Assembly (NCBI RefSeq): GCF_910596095.1
Contig: NC_056554.1
Span: forward strand, 1,550,001 to 1,614,000
Length of the DNA: 64,000 nt
Direction: 5' to 3'
Source of the DNA: Thunnus maccoyii
Taxonomy: Eukaryota; Chordata; Actinopteri; Scombriformes; Scombridae
Shown here: piece by piece, positions 1 through 11,157 of the stretch
Numbering within the stretch: the stretch's first letter is position 1
How the letters are laid out: each line of letters begins with the position of its first letter
The notes under the pieces: model-generated
What the model saw: only the letters and a program-made list of their open reading frames with translations
Told to the model about the DNA's origin: nothing
The model's database searches: none
Translations under genes and position numbers: made by a program

Positions 1-223
1 ATATGCTGAACACGGTCAAAGTGATCCCTCAATGCAGCGTTTTTTCTGTGGCGTACATGAAGAAAAAAATGTTAATATTTCTAAATGGAGTTTGGCATTA
101 TTCTCTTGCCGTAAAAGATAAGGCTGTCAGTCCCTTTTACTAGGATAGAGCACATTAGGATGGCACTGCCAAAGGACAGGCAACAGCTATCCACTATATT
201 AGCTAGTTATTAGTGTTACTTAC

Positions 224-327
224 CATTTATTTGTGCATTCTATCATCAGTTCTTGAAAGGAAGCAGCAAACTGGAACTTGGACGCTTTCTTTCCGACCCG
301 CTGGAGCCGCTTCCATACCGAAGTCAT
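224..327 (-). CDS. ehbp1l1: EH-domain-binding protein 1-like 1, first coding exon (partial gene)
   Basis: First coding exon of an EHBP1-family gene; the rest lies beyond the left edge. The ATG is at 327-325 and the exon ends at 224 before GTAAGT. The 34 complete codons read MTSVWKRLQRVGKKASKFQF at the start and finish with ECTNK and a split W codon. Known EHBP1/EHBP1L1 proteins begin almost identically, and this is the start of their N-terminal C2 (NT-C2) membrane-binding domain. The family links EH-domain and Rab8/10 proteins to actin in endosomal traffic. MTS rather than MAS at the start, and the adjacent kcnk7, favour EHBP1L1 over EHBP1. No second exon is visible in positions 1-223. Confidence 0.88.
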
Positions 328-650
328 GGTCGGGCTTGTCAAATCTCACAGACGCGGTGAACCGACATTAATATGAAGGAAATATGTATCCTCGCTCCTG
401 TCCCTCCGCTGGGACCTCACCGGTGGAAGTGGACTGAAGAGCTCCACCTGCTCCGCTGACAGCTCCTCTCTGGCAATGTATGAGCCGACTTTTCAGCGTC
501 TCCACCCTCATAGTCCTCCTCACGCAGCCTGCAAAACAAACACACGCCTCTAGTCAGAGGTGGCGTCAAGTTCACCACGATATACCGGAAGACGCAAGAC
601 TTTCACTTTCAAATAAATCCCTCGTCTCGTCACAAACAGCCCCGACATGA
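328..650 (-). promoter_or_regulatory. 5' leader and probable promoter region of ehbp1l1
   Basis: Sequence directly upstream of the ehbp1l1 ATG. It is richer in GC and CpG than the AT-rich DNA to its right, as expected for a housekeeping-type promoter and 5' leader. No TATA box or defined start site is identifiable by eye. The boundary at about 650 is an estimate. Confidence 0.4.
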
Positions 651-1858
651 CTTTGATCCATCAGGTCCAATGAAATTTGGAAAGTCTAGAAGAGACGTAT
701 CATTAGATTGTTTTTATAACATTCATGTGTGGGGAGGCAACGGGAAGTCAGCCGGTTCAGTCTATAAATATTTTGGATGTGTTAAATTTAATTTACCTAC
801 ATGAATATTTATACTTCCATGAAACAAAATGCTGGAGAGAAATGCTGAAGTTTTACGTTTATAAGGTCTATTTAGATTGTAAATTTAAAGATACAGAGCC
901 CAAAATAACGGAAGCAACTTGAAGTAACCGCCATACATATCTTATTGGCTGTAGAATGAAATTAGAAATTACAATCACAGTTATTTCATTTGAAAACTAT
1001 ATTAATGAGAAACATATCGTCAAAAGTGAAAGATTGGACGAGTTACACTTTTGAAGGTCCTCACTTCCTGTTTCACCATAGTTTATTGCGGCTAGTTTGA
1101 CGCAATAGGGATGATTATTAAGCAATATAGCATGCTTTACAAGTCACACCTACAGTGACTTCATATTCTGCAGGGTAATCTAATAATATGATGTTGTTAC
1201 ATGTGATGCTCTAGCTGAAGTCACCAAAGCATAGAAGTAATAACAGTAATTCTACAATAGACATAAAAAAGATACAACAGAAATTTCACAGCCAAAACTG
1301 ATGGCAGTAATACAGCAGTGATAGTGACTCTGTTGAGAACCTCTGGGCACTGTAACTCAGTACAAGAATACTATAACAATATCAAGCCTAATGCTATTGG
1401 AGATAAAATTCAATAATCTTCAGTAAGGCTACTTAGCTGAAAGCCACAGGCCGCTGTAAGTCCCTAAGAGAATATTACAGGGTTTTTTCATTAGGGCTAG
1501 GTTACACAGACATCATTTGCTTATATATACTCATAAATAATTGAAGTAAACAACAAATGCAGGCCTAAGAGGAGCCAAACGATGAGTGAGTTCTCACGAA
1601 GCGGTGTTGAGGGATATTATCAAGGACTGAATATAAAATGCAAATTACCTGTTTGTCTCTCAGGGGAAAGTTTTCCCTGTTATGAGTCCCCCTCAGCTGG
1701 AGGGACTTTTCCAGTTTAGCCCTGAGTCTATTTATAATCTGTCGTTGACACATGGAGCAGCTGAGAATATGATGTAGCCTCTGAGAACATACACATAAAC
1801 ACTCTGTTCACACTCTGATTAAAGTGCATTCAAAGATCATTTGATTTCATACAGTGTC

Positions 1859-1929
1859 ATTATTGTGTTTTACAAATATATCAAGTGTATTCATTGAATT
1901 ACAAAACTAGGCCTTCCTCTGATGCAAAT
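1859..1929 (+). repeat. 71-bp inverted repeat, left arm
   Basis: The 71 bases are the reverse complement of 4868-4938 with one mismatch by eye. The similarity stops abruptly on the inner side. The pair could be terminal inverted repeats of a roughly 3.1-kb non-autonomous DNA transposon, or two opposed copies of a short element. No transposase frame is recognisable between them. Confidence 0.75.
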
Positions 1930-2159
1930 CATATTTACTTACTGACATAATACTCCTGCCAAATGACCTGATTTGAGATATTTTTTATTGGAGTCCATAA
2001 GTAACTAGTCCACTAACCTGCTTGCATCCGCTTTGAAAAAAACCTGCATTAATTGTTTTTTTGTTTTTGTTTTTGTTTTTGTTTTTTGGGGGGGGGCACA
2101 GGGGGGATGGCAACAAGCTGTAAACACAACATCTGATATATTATCACCTCATTAAGTTG

Positions 2160-2520
2160 ATATGGGTAAAGCATATAGTAAAAAGCATACAATGCATTAT
2201 TTACACATCCAACAGGCATTTATTAGCATTCATTTGGAGTCATGGTTGTGTCACCCTGATGAATGTGGACAACACTGACTTTCCTTTTAGCTCTGGTTTG
2301 GTCTCCATCAACTCCTTTGCAGCTGCTAATGCTCCATTCGTTCCCTGCTAACTTTGTCTGTCTGCCGTCTGGTGCTGGTAGTGTACAGGTTTATCAGAGC
2401 TTTTTCACTGAAAACTGCTGTCTGCTGCTGCTGGAGACAGCATTATGAGAGCAATGAGTCTGAAAAAAAAGTCCTAGAACCAAAATAATTAGCTTAAAGA
2501 TGCGAAGTACCTCTGGAGCT
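2160..2520. repeat. Dispersed repeat family A, copy 1
   Basis: Shares long stretches with 6940-7640 and 12103-12690. Common landmarks are 'acacatccaacaggca', 'ttagcattcatttggagtca', a run near 'ctgtctgctgtttggtgctg' and 'aaaataattagctaaa'-like ends. It is a diverged, non-coding interspersed repeat. Boundaries are approximate. Confidence 0.6.
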
Positions 2521-4867
2521 GAGGGAAACCAAATGTCCTTTGGAAACCTTTCTGTTATTTCTAGTGTAATCAGTTATAGTCATGTTATTTCCAAAATTTG
2601 TTAATTGAAGTTAATTAATAGATTTAGAAGTATTTTGGATGGTGATCAGTTTACACAGGTCATATGGTCAAATTCACACAGCATTATCTAAGGAAAATTT
2701 ACAAAGTTAACAACAATTATACATATGAAAACAGGTAAGAGATTACTGGGGACTGTTTTTAAAAAGCAGATGATTTTCTAGTTTGAAGTAAGAATTAACA
2801 CCGATTAATTCTTTTTACTTAAATTCAGCATTTGATACAATTGACCGGTATTCTTATAATGGTCTTGAGACTTGAATGTGTTCTTATCTGGTTCCCGCAC
2901 ATTCAATACATTACAGGGAGTAATGTTTACATTAGTCTCAGAGAGCATGCATCCCAGAAATATGACTTTTGTTTAGCAGCTGCATAAGGAAGCTGTCTGG
3001 GTCCCCTGCTTTTCTCACTACATATGCTGATATTATCAAACAACACAATAATCATTCATTTCCACAGCAACAGTGGTAGTATACAACTAAGCTGTATGAA
3101 TGTCAAGCCACATGACACTCCCTGTCTGGAGTCTGCAAACAATAAATCAGTGAATACATTTTTCTTTACTAAATAAACTACACACAAATACTTGAAATAT
3201 CATGAAATACAACAAGAATTGCAAAGAATGATCAAATATAAAGAATTCAACCAAATAAATAGTTAAGTCATAAAAATGTGAGCTTGTTCAGGTGGGTTTT
3301 TAAAAGCTTTCTAAAATGTGGCACAGACTCAGCTGATCTGATAATGAGGGAGAGTTTGTTGCAGTGTTGGACCTACAACAGTAAAGGCACAATCACTCTT
3401 TGTCGCATTGACTGTGGAATTTGTAAAGACATTTGGTTTCCAGCAAGTCTTGCAGAATTAGGTGTTATAAGAGAGCCACTTTAACCCAGTTAGCACTGAA
3501 GGGATATTTTCTCTGTGTTTCGTGATTTTTGGAGAGTTTGGCAATATGCTTGATGACTGAACAAGAATCTTAATGTTACGATTGAAGTTGAGGTTTGGAT
3601 AAAAAAAAAGTTACAAGCCATCCAGTTGATGGTAGCAAGGCAGCAGTGTAGGAAGTCCAGACTTTAAAAACTTAAGGGATTGAATGAAACATACAACAGA
3701 GTGTCATCAGCATAATAATACAACCACATCACCAGACAATAACATTGTCACTGGGCAACCAAACCAAGTGGTTTTTGTGCCTAAACTTAACCAGACCTTA
3801 ATCACAGCAATGTCATACCATAAAACATAATTATTTTTAAACAGTGATTTGTAACAGTTTTGGAAAGCACAGACAAATTATGTTGTCCTGCCAATTACTG
3901 CCAATACAAGCAGCATATTAGAAAATGCTCCCATGGGTCATTCTGGAGTGCAAGGTCAAACAACCTATTTGGTTGTTTAATTTGGAGGAGTTGTTGGTGA
4001 TTTGATATACCCTGACACACTATACTGCCATCCACCACTCCTAAATCAACACCGTTATTTTCTGCCTTTGTACATGAATGACACACTACTTCCTGCATTG
4101 GTACAGAGCGTTGGCATTGAATGTACATCATGAGGAATCATCCAATACGGATGTAATTCCAAGGGTACTGGGCTCCCCAAAGGTAGGACACAATTTTGAA
4201 CTGACAAGTAGTCAAAGGGTAGCAAATACAAACTGAATACAATTGAAAAGAGTATCAATCATGACAAAAACACTGGGGAAGAAACAAAGGTACCAATAGC
4301 TAGTACATTAGTGTGATACCAGACCTTGAATGGTTTTGTTATTACATTTGATAAAAAAAACTTGCAGTCTCACATGGTCTCAGTACATGCTGTCCTAGTC
4401 TCCATCTGTTGCTAAGAGATGGGTCCAAGTCCCAGGCCAGTCCCTGGTGTTTCCATTATGGGACTGAACCTCCCCTGTCAGTGTCCTTCGATCCTCCCAG
4501 TCTCCCAGCAGGCACACTGGGAAACAGCTGCATTTGGGTGGGTAAAAATACAGCAAGAATGAAGGAAGAGCGGAGGGGAGTCTCCACATGTGGGAATAAC
4601 AGTTTTTTAAAGTTGGTGTTTTGCCAATGATCTACTGTGGTGAGGTTATGTTTATCTGACAAACTATTCCGGGAATTGCATTTCCTAGTTCCTCTGGTTC
4701 AGTGACAACACTTAATTTGGAAAAAAATGGAGGGTGTCACATTAAAGAGGAGTTTTCCTGCATATAGAAAGCTATTGGTCAATAAAAATAACCCTCAATT
4801 ACACACATACCAGAGAAGCAAAGTGCCTCCAGAATGTCAACATTTCAGGAACTACAAAGCTTGTGTG

Positions 4868-4938
4868 ATTTGCATCAGAGGAAGGCCTAATTTTGTAATT
4901 CAATGAATACACTTGATATATTTGTAAAACACAATAAT
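4868..4938 (-). repeat. 71-bp inverted repeat, right arm
   Basis: Partner of the arm at 1859-1929, in opposite orientation, with 70 of 71 bases matching by eye. See the left arm for interpretation. Confidence 0.75.
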
Positions 4939-5768
4939 ATGTCTGATGAGCTTTTTAAGGTTTTAATGGTATGTTGTAACTATGATGTAAACCCTCTCCT
5001 AAACAATCAACTTCCTGTCTGCAGGCCACCCACCAGTTGGTGCGTATCCTGTTTTGGAGGTCAGGGCATTGCAATGAGATTGAGTGTTTTTTGACCAACG
5101 TTCACGGCCAGTCATGTCATCTATGTTTAAAAATAATATACAGGCCAGTCAAGGTTGTCCACCTCTGATATAGTGAAGTGTAATTCATTATATAACTGAT
5201 CAATATTACAGTGGTTTTCTACAGAATGCCTTAACCTAAATAATTAACTTTATATATATTTTATACAAGTGAGCAATCATGTCTTTCTCCACCTCTTCCT
5301 AGGTTTTTGTATTTGCTTTTTACATATATGTGCATACAAAAGTGATACAAAAGTTCAGCCATCTGCAATTTCACTTAAAAAAAATAGATTCCACCAAAGG
5401 CTCTGGACACACAGGAGGGAATGTCATGCAGAGCAACTGTTTGCCCCAGAGAGCTGAGGATGGCAAACAAAGGGACACTTTTGTGTGGTTGACAAGATGA
5501 AATAGTGAGTGGAAGCTTTGCAGACAGGACAGATGGGTCTGTCACAAAGTTTTGCAACACACAAGACAAAAATGAACCAAACATTGCAATAACACGTAAA
5601 AATCAGTGCTGACATATTCTACATAAGGCCTCTTTAAGTTCATGTGTCTAAACAAGCTGAATATATTTTTTTGCAGGGTGAGGACATCCAGTACACGGCC
5701 TTCATAATACAGAGAGGGACTGTACATTCAGTTATAACACACCGATTTGTGTGTTTTTCTATGTTTTT

Positions 5769-6161
5769 TAAGGAAATAGTTCAATATTTTGGGAGATACC
5801 CTTATTTGCTTTTTTTTGAAAGTGAGATAAGAAGATGATATCAGTCTCATGTCTCTGTGTTAAGTACAGAGCTGGCATTGTGGTTAGTCTAGCTAAGCAT
5901 AAAGACTGGGAGGCAAGGGGAACACAAACGAGACACAACATGTTAATTGTTGAGCTTTAGAGATGTTGGTAGGAGTATTTTAAAAGTGTGGAAAGAGTCA
6001 GGCTGGCTGTTTCCCCCTGCTTCCAGTCTTTATGCTAAGCTAGGCTAACCATGTCCTGACTCTAGCTCTGTTCTGCATACATAGACATTAGAGTGGTATC
6101 CATCTGAACACCTCACTCTTGGAGACAAAGAAAATGAGTGTATTTTCCAACCGCATTCCTT
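5769..6161. mobile_element. Palindromic inverted-repeat element (family B), near full-length
   Basis: A non-coding element whose halves are imperfect reverse complements. The left half carries 'ctaagcataaagactgg' and the right half 'ccagtctttatgctaag'. The outer ends (AAGGAA... and ...TTCCTT) are also inverted. It has no open frame. I recognise the motif as a very common percomorph repeat. Partial copies lie at 13740-13832, 27725-27905 and 36040-36260. Confidence 0.7.
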
Positions 6162-6939
6162 AAAGTTTCAACCACGGCTAACAGGACTCAGGGTGACAGA
6201 TTCAGACATGAGATTGATTTCCATCTTCTCACCTCATTCTCAGAAAGAAAGCAAATAAATGAATTTCCTAAAATGTTCAATAATTTCTTTTGATTTTTTT
6301 TTTAATTGTTACTTCTGATTATTTTAAAATTTTACAGTTTTGGGGCAAATAAATAGATACATAAATATAGAAATGATGTGCCTGAGCACATCATGCAGGG
6401 AGATCAAATTTACAAGTTACAGTTAGGTTAACAAATTAATTATTGATATTTTTTAAATAATCAGAAATTGATTACAACAATTACAGTACAACTGCAATTT
6501 CAAACTCTGCTGTTCTATAAGAGCTCATTATACCACCTGAGAGAATAAAATATTTTCTTTAAATGAACATGACACATCAGATTCTTTCTAGGTAAGGAAG
6601 AACATGTGCTTGAAGTTTACCACTGGTGGAGTAATCAGATCCCTGCAGGCATCATACCCCACAGTTTTATATATGACCTTTGTAAATATAGCCTGGTTAA
6701 GCCAAACACCTGTTTGCTGTCTGTCAGAAGCAGAGCAGATGACAGGCAGCAAGAGCATAGGCCACCATATTAATAAGGTCACAGAACACCATCCCTGCAG
6801 CCATGATGCAACAGTACAGTCGCATGTATGACCTTTGACTATACTATGGAGTGATATGCCTATAGAATAGCATACATTATTTGGCTACTTGGTGTCAGAA
6901 GATCACAATAAGCTAAAAATCGTGTGTATTTGATAAATT

Positions 6940-7125
6940 GTGGCCTCTAAAACTTGATATGGTAAATGTGCAACAAGAAACTCTTGCCTGTTTACACATC
7001 CAGCAGGCAAGTAATATCATCATTAGCTGTCTTTTGGATGGATACGAGTCCAATATTTACTCTCCTTTTTTACTCAGCTCTTGTCTCCACCAGTGCCTCA
7101 GTAAAACATATGGCTCTTTAGCTAC

Positions 7126-7160
<35 letters not shown>

Positions 7161-7640
7161 ACCTGCTTTTCACTGAGAACAGCTGCCTGCTGCAGTTAGA
7201 CACTAGGTTGAGTGCTGAGAACAGTAAAGCAGAAAACAGTAAGGTGAAACTGAAACAGTGAAGCTGTGGCATGCAAAACCAAAACAATCAGCTAAAAGAA
7301 GCTATAAATAACTAAACGAAGCTATAAGTCTCTGTATAACAGAGAGGAAGTGCAGAGTTGGTGATAATTCTCTGTGAGTTAGTCATTATTTGTGACCCAT
7401 TTCACAATCAATACAGTCATTTGATCTATCATTAATATTAAATGTATTGATTAGTACAGCTTCATTTATTTTATTTGCCTAACTTTAACCATTCATTAAC
7501 TATATTGTCCTTGTCATACACAAATATTGCTGGTTTATTTTTTTTTCTTTTAACAATAAACTGCAAGTTGCACCTTTGACATTACACACAGTCATTTGAT
7601 CCATTGCTCATATAAAAATATTGAGTAGTGCAGCTTTAAA
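6940..7640. repeat. Dispersed repeat family A, copy 2
   Basis: Diverged copy of the repeat at 2160-2520 and 12103-12690, interrupted by an (AAAT)n run at 7126-7161. It shares 'acacatccagcaggca', the 'gctgcctgctgcagtt' region and the tail 'gtgcagctttaaagtta'. Non-coding. Confidence 0.6.
7126..7161 (+). repeat. (AAAT)n microsatellite
   Basis: About nine uninterrupted tetranucleotide units inside a family A repeat. Confidence 0.95.
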
Positions 7641-8229
7641 GTTAGCATCAATAGTAATAGCAGTCGCAGCAGCTGGAGGCTAACAGTGACAGTTATTGTG
7701 TTTGGGTTAGTTGTGTCCAGCAGCTTTAAGCAACAGTTCACTTCCCTTGAGACAACTGCTGTTTGATTATGTGACCTGGTAAGCAAACGCTTTGATTCTT
7801 TGTGTTAGATGTAGTCTTGGAGGCAGCTCTGAGGACAACTGTTGGCTGTGGTATTTAACACAGTGTTCGACTGAGCTCTGAGCAGGCTCATGTGTCAAGT
7901 GACCAGCCATCACAAGGCTGTCATGACCATCAGTCATGTCTGTGTCTCTGCTGTACCGCAGTGTTGTAAACTGATGACTGGAGGAAGAAGACAAAGAAGG
8001 CACTCACCAGTGACTCAGCTGAAAACACACCAGCAAAACAAATTATATGCCAAGATTTCCTGCTTTCTGACCATGATATGTAGCTTTGTTGTCATGTAAA
8101 CACCTACTACTGTTGCTTAAGTAACAGTTTTAGTGTTTGTTACTTTTACTTTGGGTTTTCACATTTTTTAAACGCTGACAAGTAACTGACATTTAATGCT
8201 TCAAGACACATTTAGCATATCTTTGCATA

Positions 8230-8231
<2 letters not shown>

Positions 8232-8291
<60 letters not shown>
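8232..8291 (+). repeat. (GT)n microsatellite
   Basis: About 30 uninterrupted GT dinucleotides. The long reading frames across it on both strands are artefacts of the repeat. Confidence 0.97.
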
Positions 8292-8292
<1 letters not shown>

Positions 8293-9067
8293 GCATGGCA
8301 GGGACAAGAGCTGGCAGTGCTGGTCACAAGCTCAGTTTCATGGCGGCTCCTTCCATAGTCCTCTGTGCCTTGTACAAACACAGCCATAGTAGAAGAAGAC
8401 AAAACAAGCCTCTGTTCATGTTCCAAGTAAAGCAGTCTGCACCTTCATTTAGATGGTTAATTAAAGGGGCATTCACTCCGAATGTACTGTCCCCAAACAC
8501 AGAATCTATGGAGTGTGAGTGATGTCAATACATCAAATATCAACTCAAAACTTTTCCCCCCACATTTTTATCTGTTATGAAAACATTGTACTTACCAAGG
8601 TAAGTACAACTTACTTGGAGGTAAAACCATAAGTAAGCACATCTGATATGCTGCTAATTATCAATTATTTCACAGGAAAATGGTGGGCAAAACTACGGTA
8701 AGTATATTAGGTCAGATTTGAACAGTTTGGGTAACATTTTTAACATTCACCTTCATTTTCTTTTCCAAATACATTTGGCTAACTTGAGTGTTTGTTTGCA
8801 ACCTGTCTGATCATCTCACTGCTCTCCAACATTATCGAGTTGCACTCTAATGTTTGGAGTAACATTAGAGTCCAATCATGAGTTTTTAAAACTGAGAAAG
8901 AGGGAAAGAAAAATAGTAACAATAATGAAAATAACTAAATAGATACATAAGTCATTACTCACAGCGGACAGGCTTCCTCCACGATGGTCTGGGGGAAGTC
9001 CACTGTGGAAAGTTGGGACCAGCCCCCTCCCAGGGGTCAGAGCATAGCCCAATGCAAGGACACAACA

Positions 9068-9070
<3 letters not shown>

Positions 9071-9149
<79 letters not shown>
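9071..9149 (+). repeat. (GA)n microsatellite, long polypurine tract
   Basis: About 39 uninterrupted GA units followed by further purine-rich sequence. The frames encoding Glu-Arg or Ser-Leu repeats are artefacts. The perfect mirror-symmetric polypurine tract could form triplex DNA. Confidence 0.97.
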
Positions 9150-9152
<3 letters not shown>

Positions 9153-9768
9153 AACAAAAAAGAAAACAGCCTGAGGACCTTACTAGTCCTTCCAAGCTGC
9201 ACTGGTCTTTGCTGCCTGCCAATATAAATGCATGCATACATGTACATGTATGAATATTTCTTTTTTTTCTCCATTCTTGTTTTTCTTTCTCTCTCCCTCT
9301 CTCGTTTTTACTCTACTTTCTCATTCTTTCTCTTTCTGTCCTTTTTCCTCCCTGTGCCCATACATACCCATACATTCTTTCCAATTGACACAAGTATCAC
9401 TCCCACCAATCTTTACTGATCTAACAATTGTTTTGCATCACTGTGTCTGCTTTCTTTTCTTGTCTGTACATTTAGTTATATCTATGTTGGTTCAGTTTGT
9501 GCCACCTTTTTTTGTTATGTCACATTATTTAAATAATGTAATTAAATAGATTTAATATAAATAAAGAAAGTTGTCTGATAAGGCTCTTTAGGGTGAGGCT
9601 CTGTATTTGCAGGGATATTCCACACCTCTTCTTATCTGTACAAACCACACTCAGACTGACAGTGAGATACAGTGTGAAAGACATTCAGGAGCTTTAACCT
9701 GCCATTTATACACATTGATATCATATAAAATAATCTAGTGATGGTTGGTGTCAAACCATGCTGTCTGT

Positions 9769-9792
9769 CCCCCCCCCCCCCCCCCCCCCCCC
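9769..9792 (+). repeat. Poly-C tract
   Basis: A run of about 24 cytosines; length in an assembly is unreliable for such runs. Confidence 0.95.
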
Positions 9793-11157
9793 AGACCTGC
9801 ACTGTAGCGCTGCTGTAATTAGTTGTGACACCTTGTGGTCACTTATGTACATTACATGTTCATCTAGTTTAACCTACAACATCTGGAGTTACTTTCAGTG
9901 GTTAAACCATGAGCAACGGGCAAGGTCAGTGTTAAAAAAAGGAGTGGCCTATATCACAACTATCAGAGTTGGTTCCATGTTTAAATAAATAATTATAAAT
10001 AGCATCTAGTTATCAAGTTTAATGACTTAATTGTGTCACATAGGAAGCAGGACGTGTACACATTTTTCTTAGGTTAGGTTAAAGTACTTCCAGTTCCTTA
10101 AAGTTACATGTCATAACTATAGCAGCACAACTGACTTAAGATACTTGAGACACATTTAGGTTGTTTTAAGCACTTTTGTGTGCTGTAGGAAAAAAAGAAA
10201 ACATACTTTGGGTACAGCAAAACAGAAAAATAAAGGTTACCTCGCCTCAAAGTTTCCCAGCAGGGATTTCTACAGGTTCACCAAGTTAAATTTAAGACTT
10301 TTAAAGACTGTTAATACCACATAAAATGTTATTTACCATGTTTCACCATCATACCATCCAAAGAATGAAAGTATGATGGAAAACCAGTAGGACTATATGG
10401 CCTACATATATTTAGTATTATATCACATGTTTTTCAGTACTTCTACATCCCAGCAGTACTGTATATAACAAGAATTCCTATTAATATAATAATGTCAGTG
10501 TTTGCTGCAGGTATGACTCCACACAAAAGGAGGAAATAACTTGCTGCAGCACAATCCACTGCTGAAACAATCCCACTTTCAGTTTATAGGTGTGTAGCCT
10601 CTCCTGACAGCCTGTAATCAGATCAAAACATTTTATAACTATCGCTGCCTACGACAGGCAAGAGAAAATATTAAACATCAAGAAAAATCCTTTTTTAATA
10701 CCTTTTTAAGGCCTTTTTGAGGAAGCTAATTCAGTGCTTTTTAAGACTTTCCAATAGCCTGCACAGTACAGATAATCAATTCAGTGTTCTTGTGTGCTAT
10801 TAAACAGTTTAGTCTCATTTTACTGTGAGTGAATGTTGTTTATCTCATACTGTATGTTATAGTTAAACTGTGCTGGTTAAATATTTCCAAGCCCAGCTGC
10901 TTATATCATTGTGTTGCACTCATGAGCTCCATCATGATGTTTAAAGACTAAATATGGACATCGTGAATAGGAAACATTTCAGTCTTGCAGCTGTACAGCT
11001 TTACTGGAACTGAACTTGAATTATGACTGAACTTCACAGCTTACTCCAGAGGAATGTGATAATATTGAAGTGCAGTGCATTAAGTATTTGAATATTCAAA
11101 CATGTAAGAGTCGGGTTGTGGAGGTGTTGTGGACAGGTTGGTGTCCAGTTGTGCATC

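Larger units (their letters stand above)
651..11157. other. Gene-free interval between ehbp1l1 and kcnk7
   Basis: About 10.5 kb without a recognisable exon. The open frames are short, lack family motifs, or arise from microsatellites. The interval holds repeats that are listed separately: a 71-bp inverted repeat pair, copies of a dispersed repeat, a palindromic element near 5.8-6.2 kb and several simple repeats. The 3' untranslated region of kcnk7 must lie at the right end, just below 11158, but no clear AATAAA close to the stop was found. Confidence 0.6.

Noticed and set aside
8876-9274. 132-aa frame with Ser-Leu repeats and its opposite-strand Glu-Arg counterpart
   Set aside because: Produced by the (GA)n microsatellite at 9071-9149.
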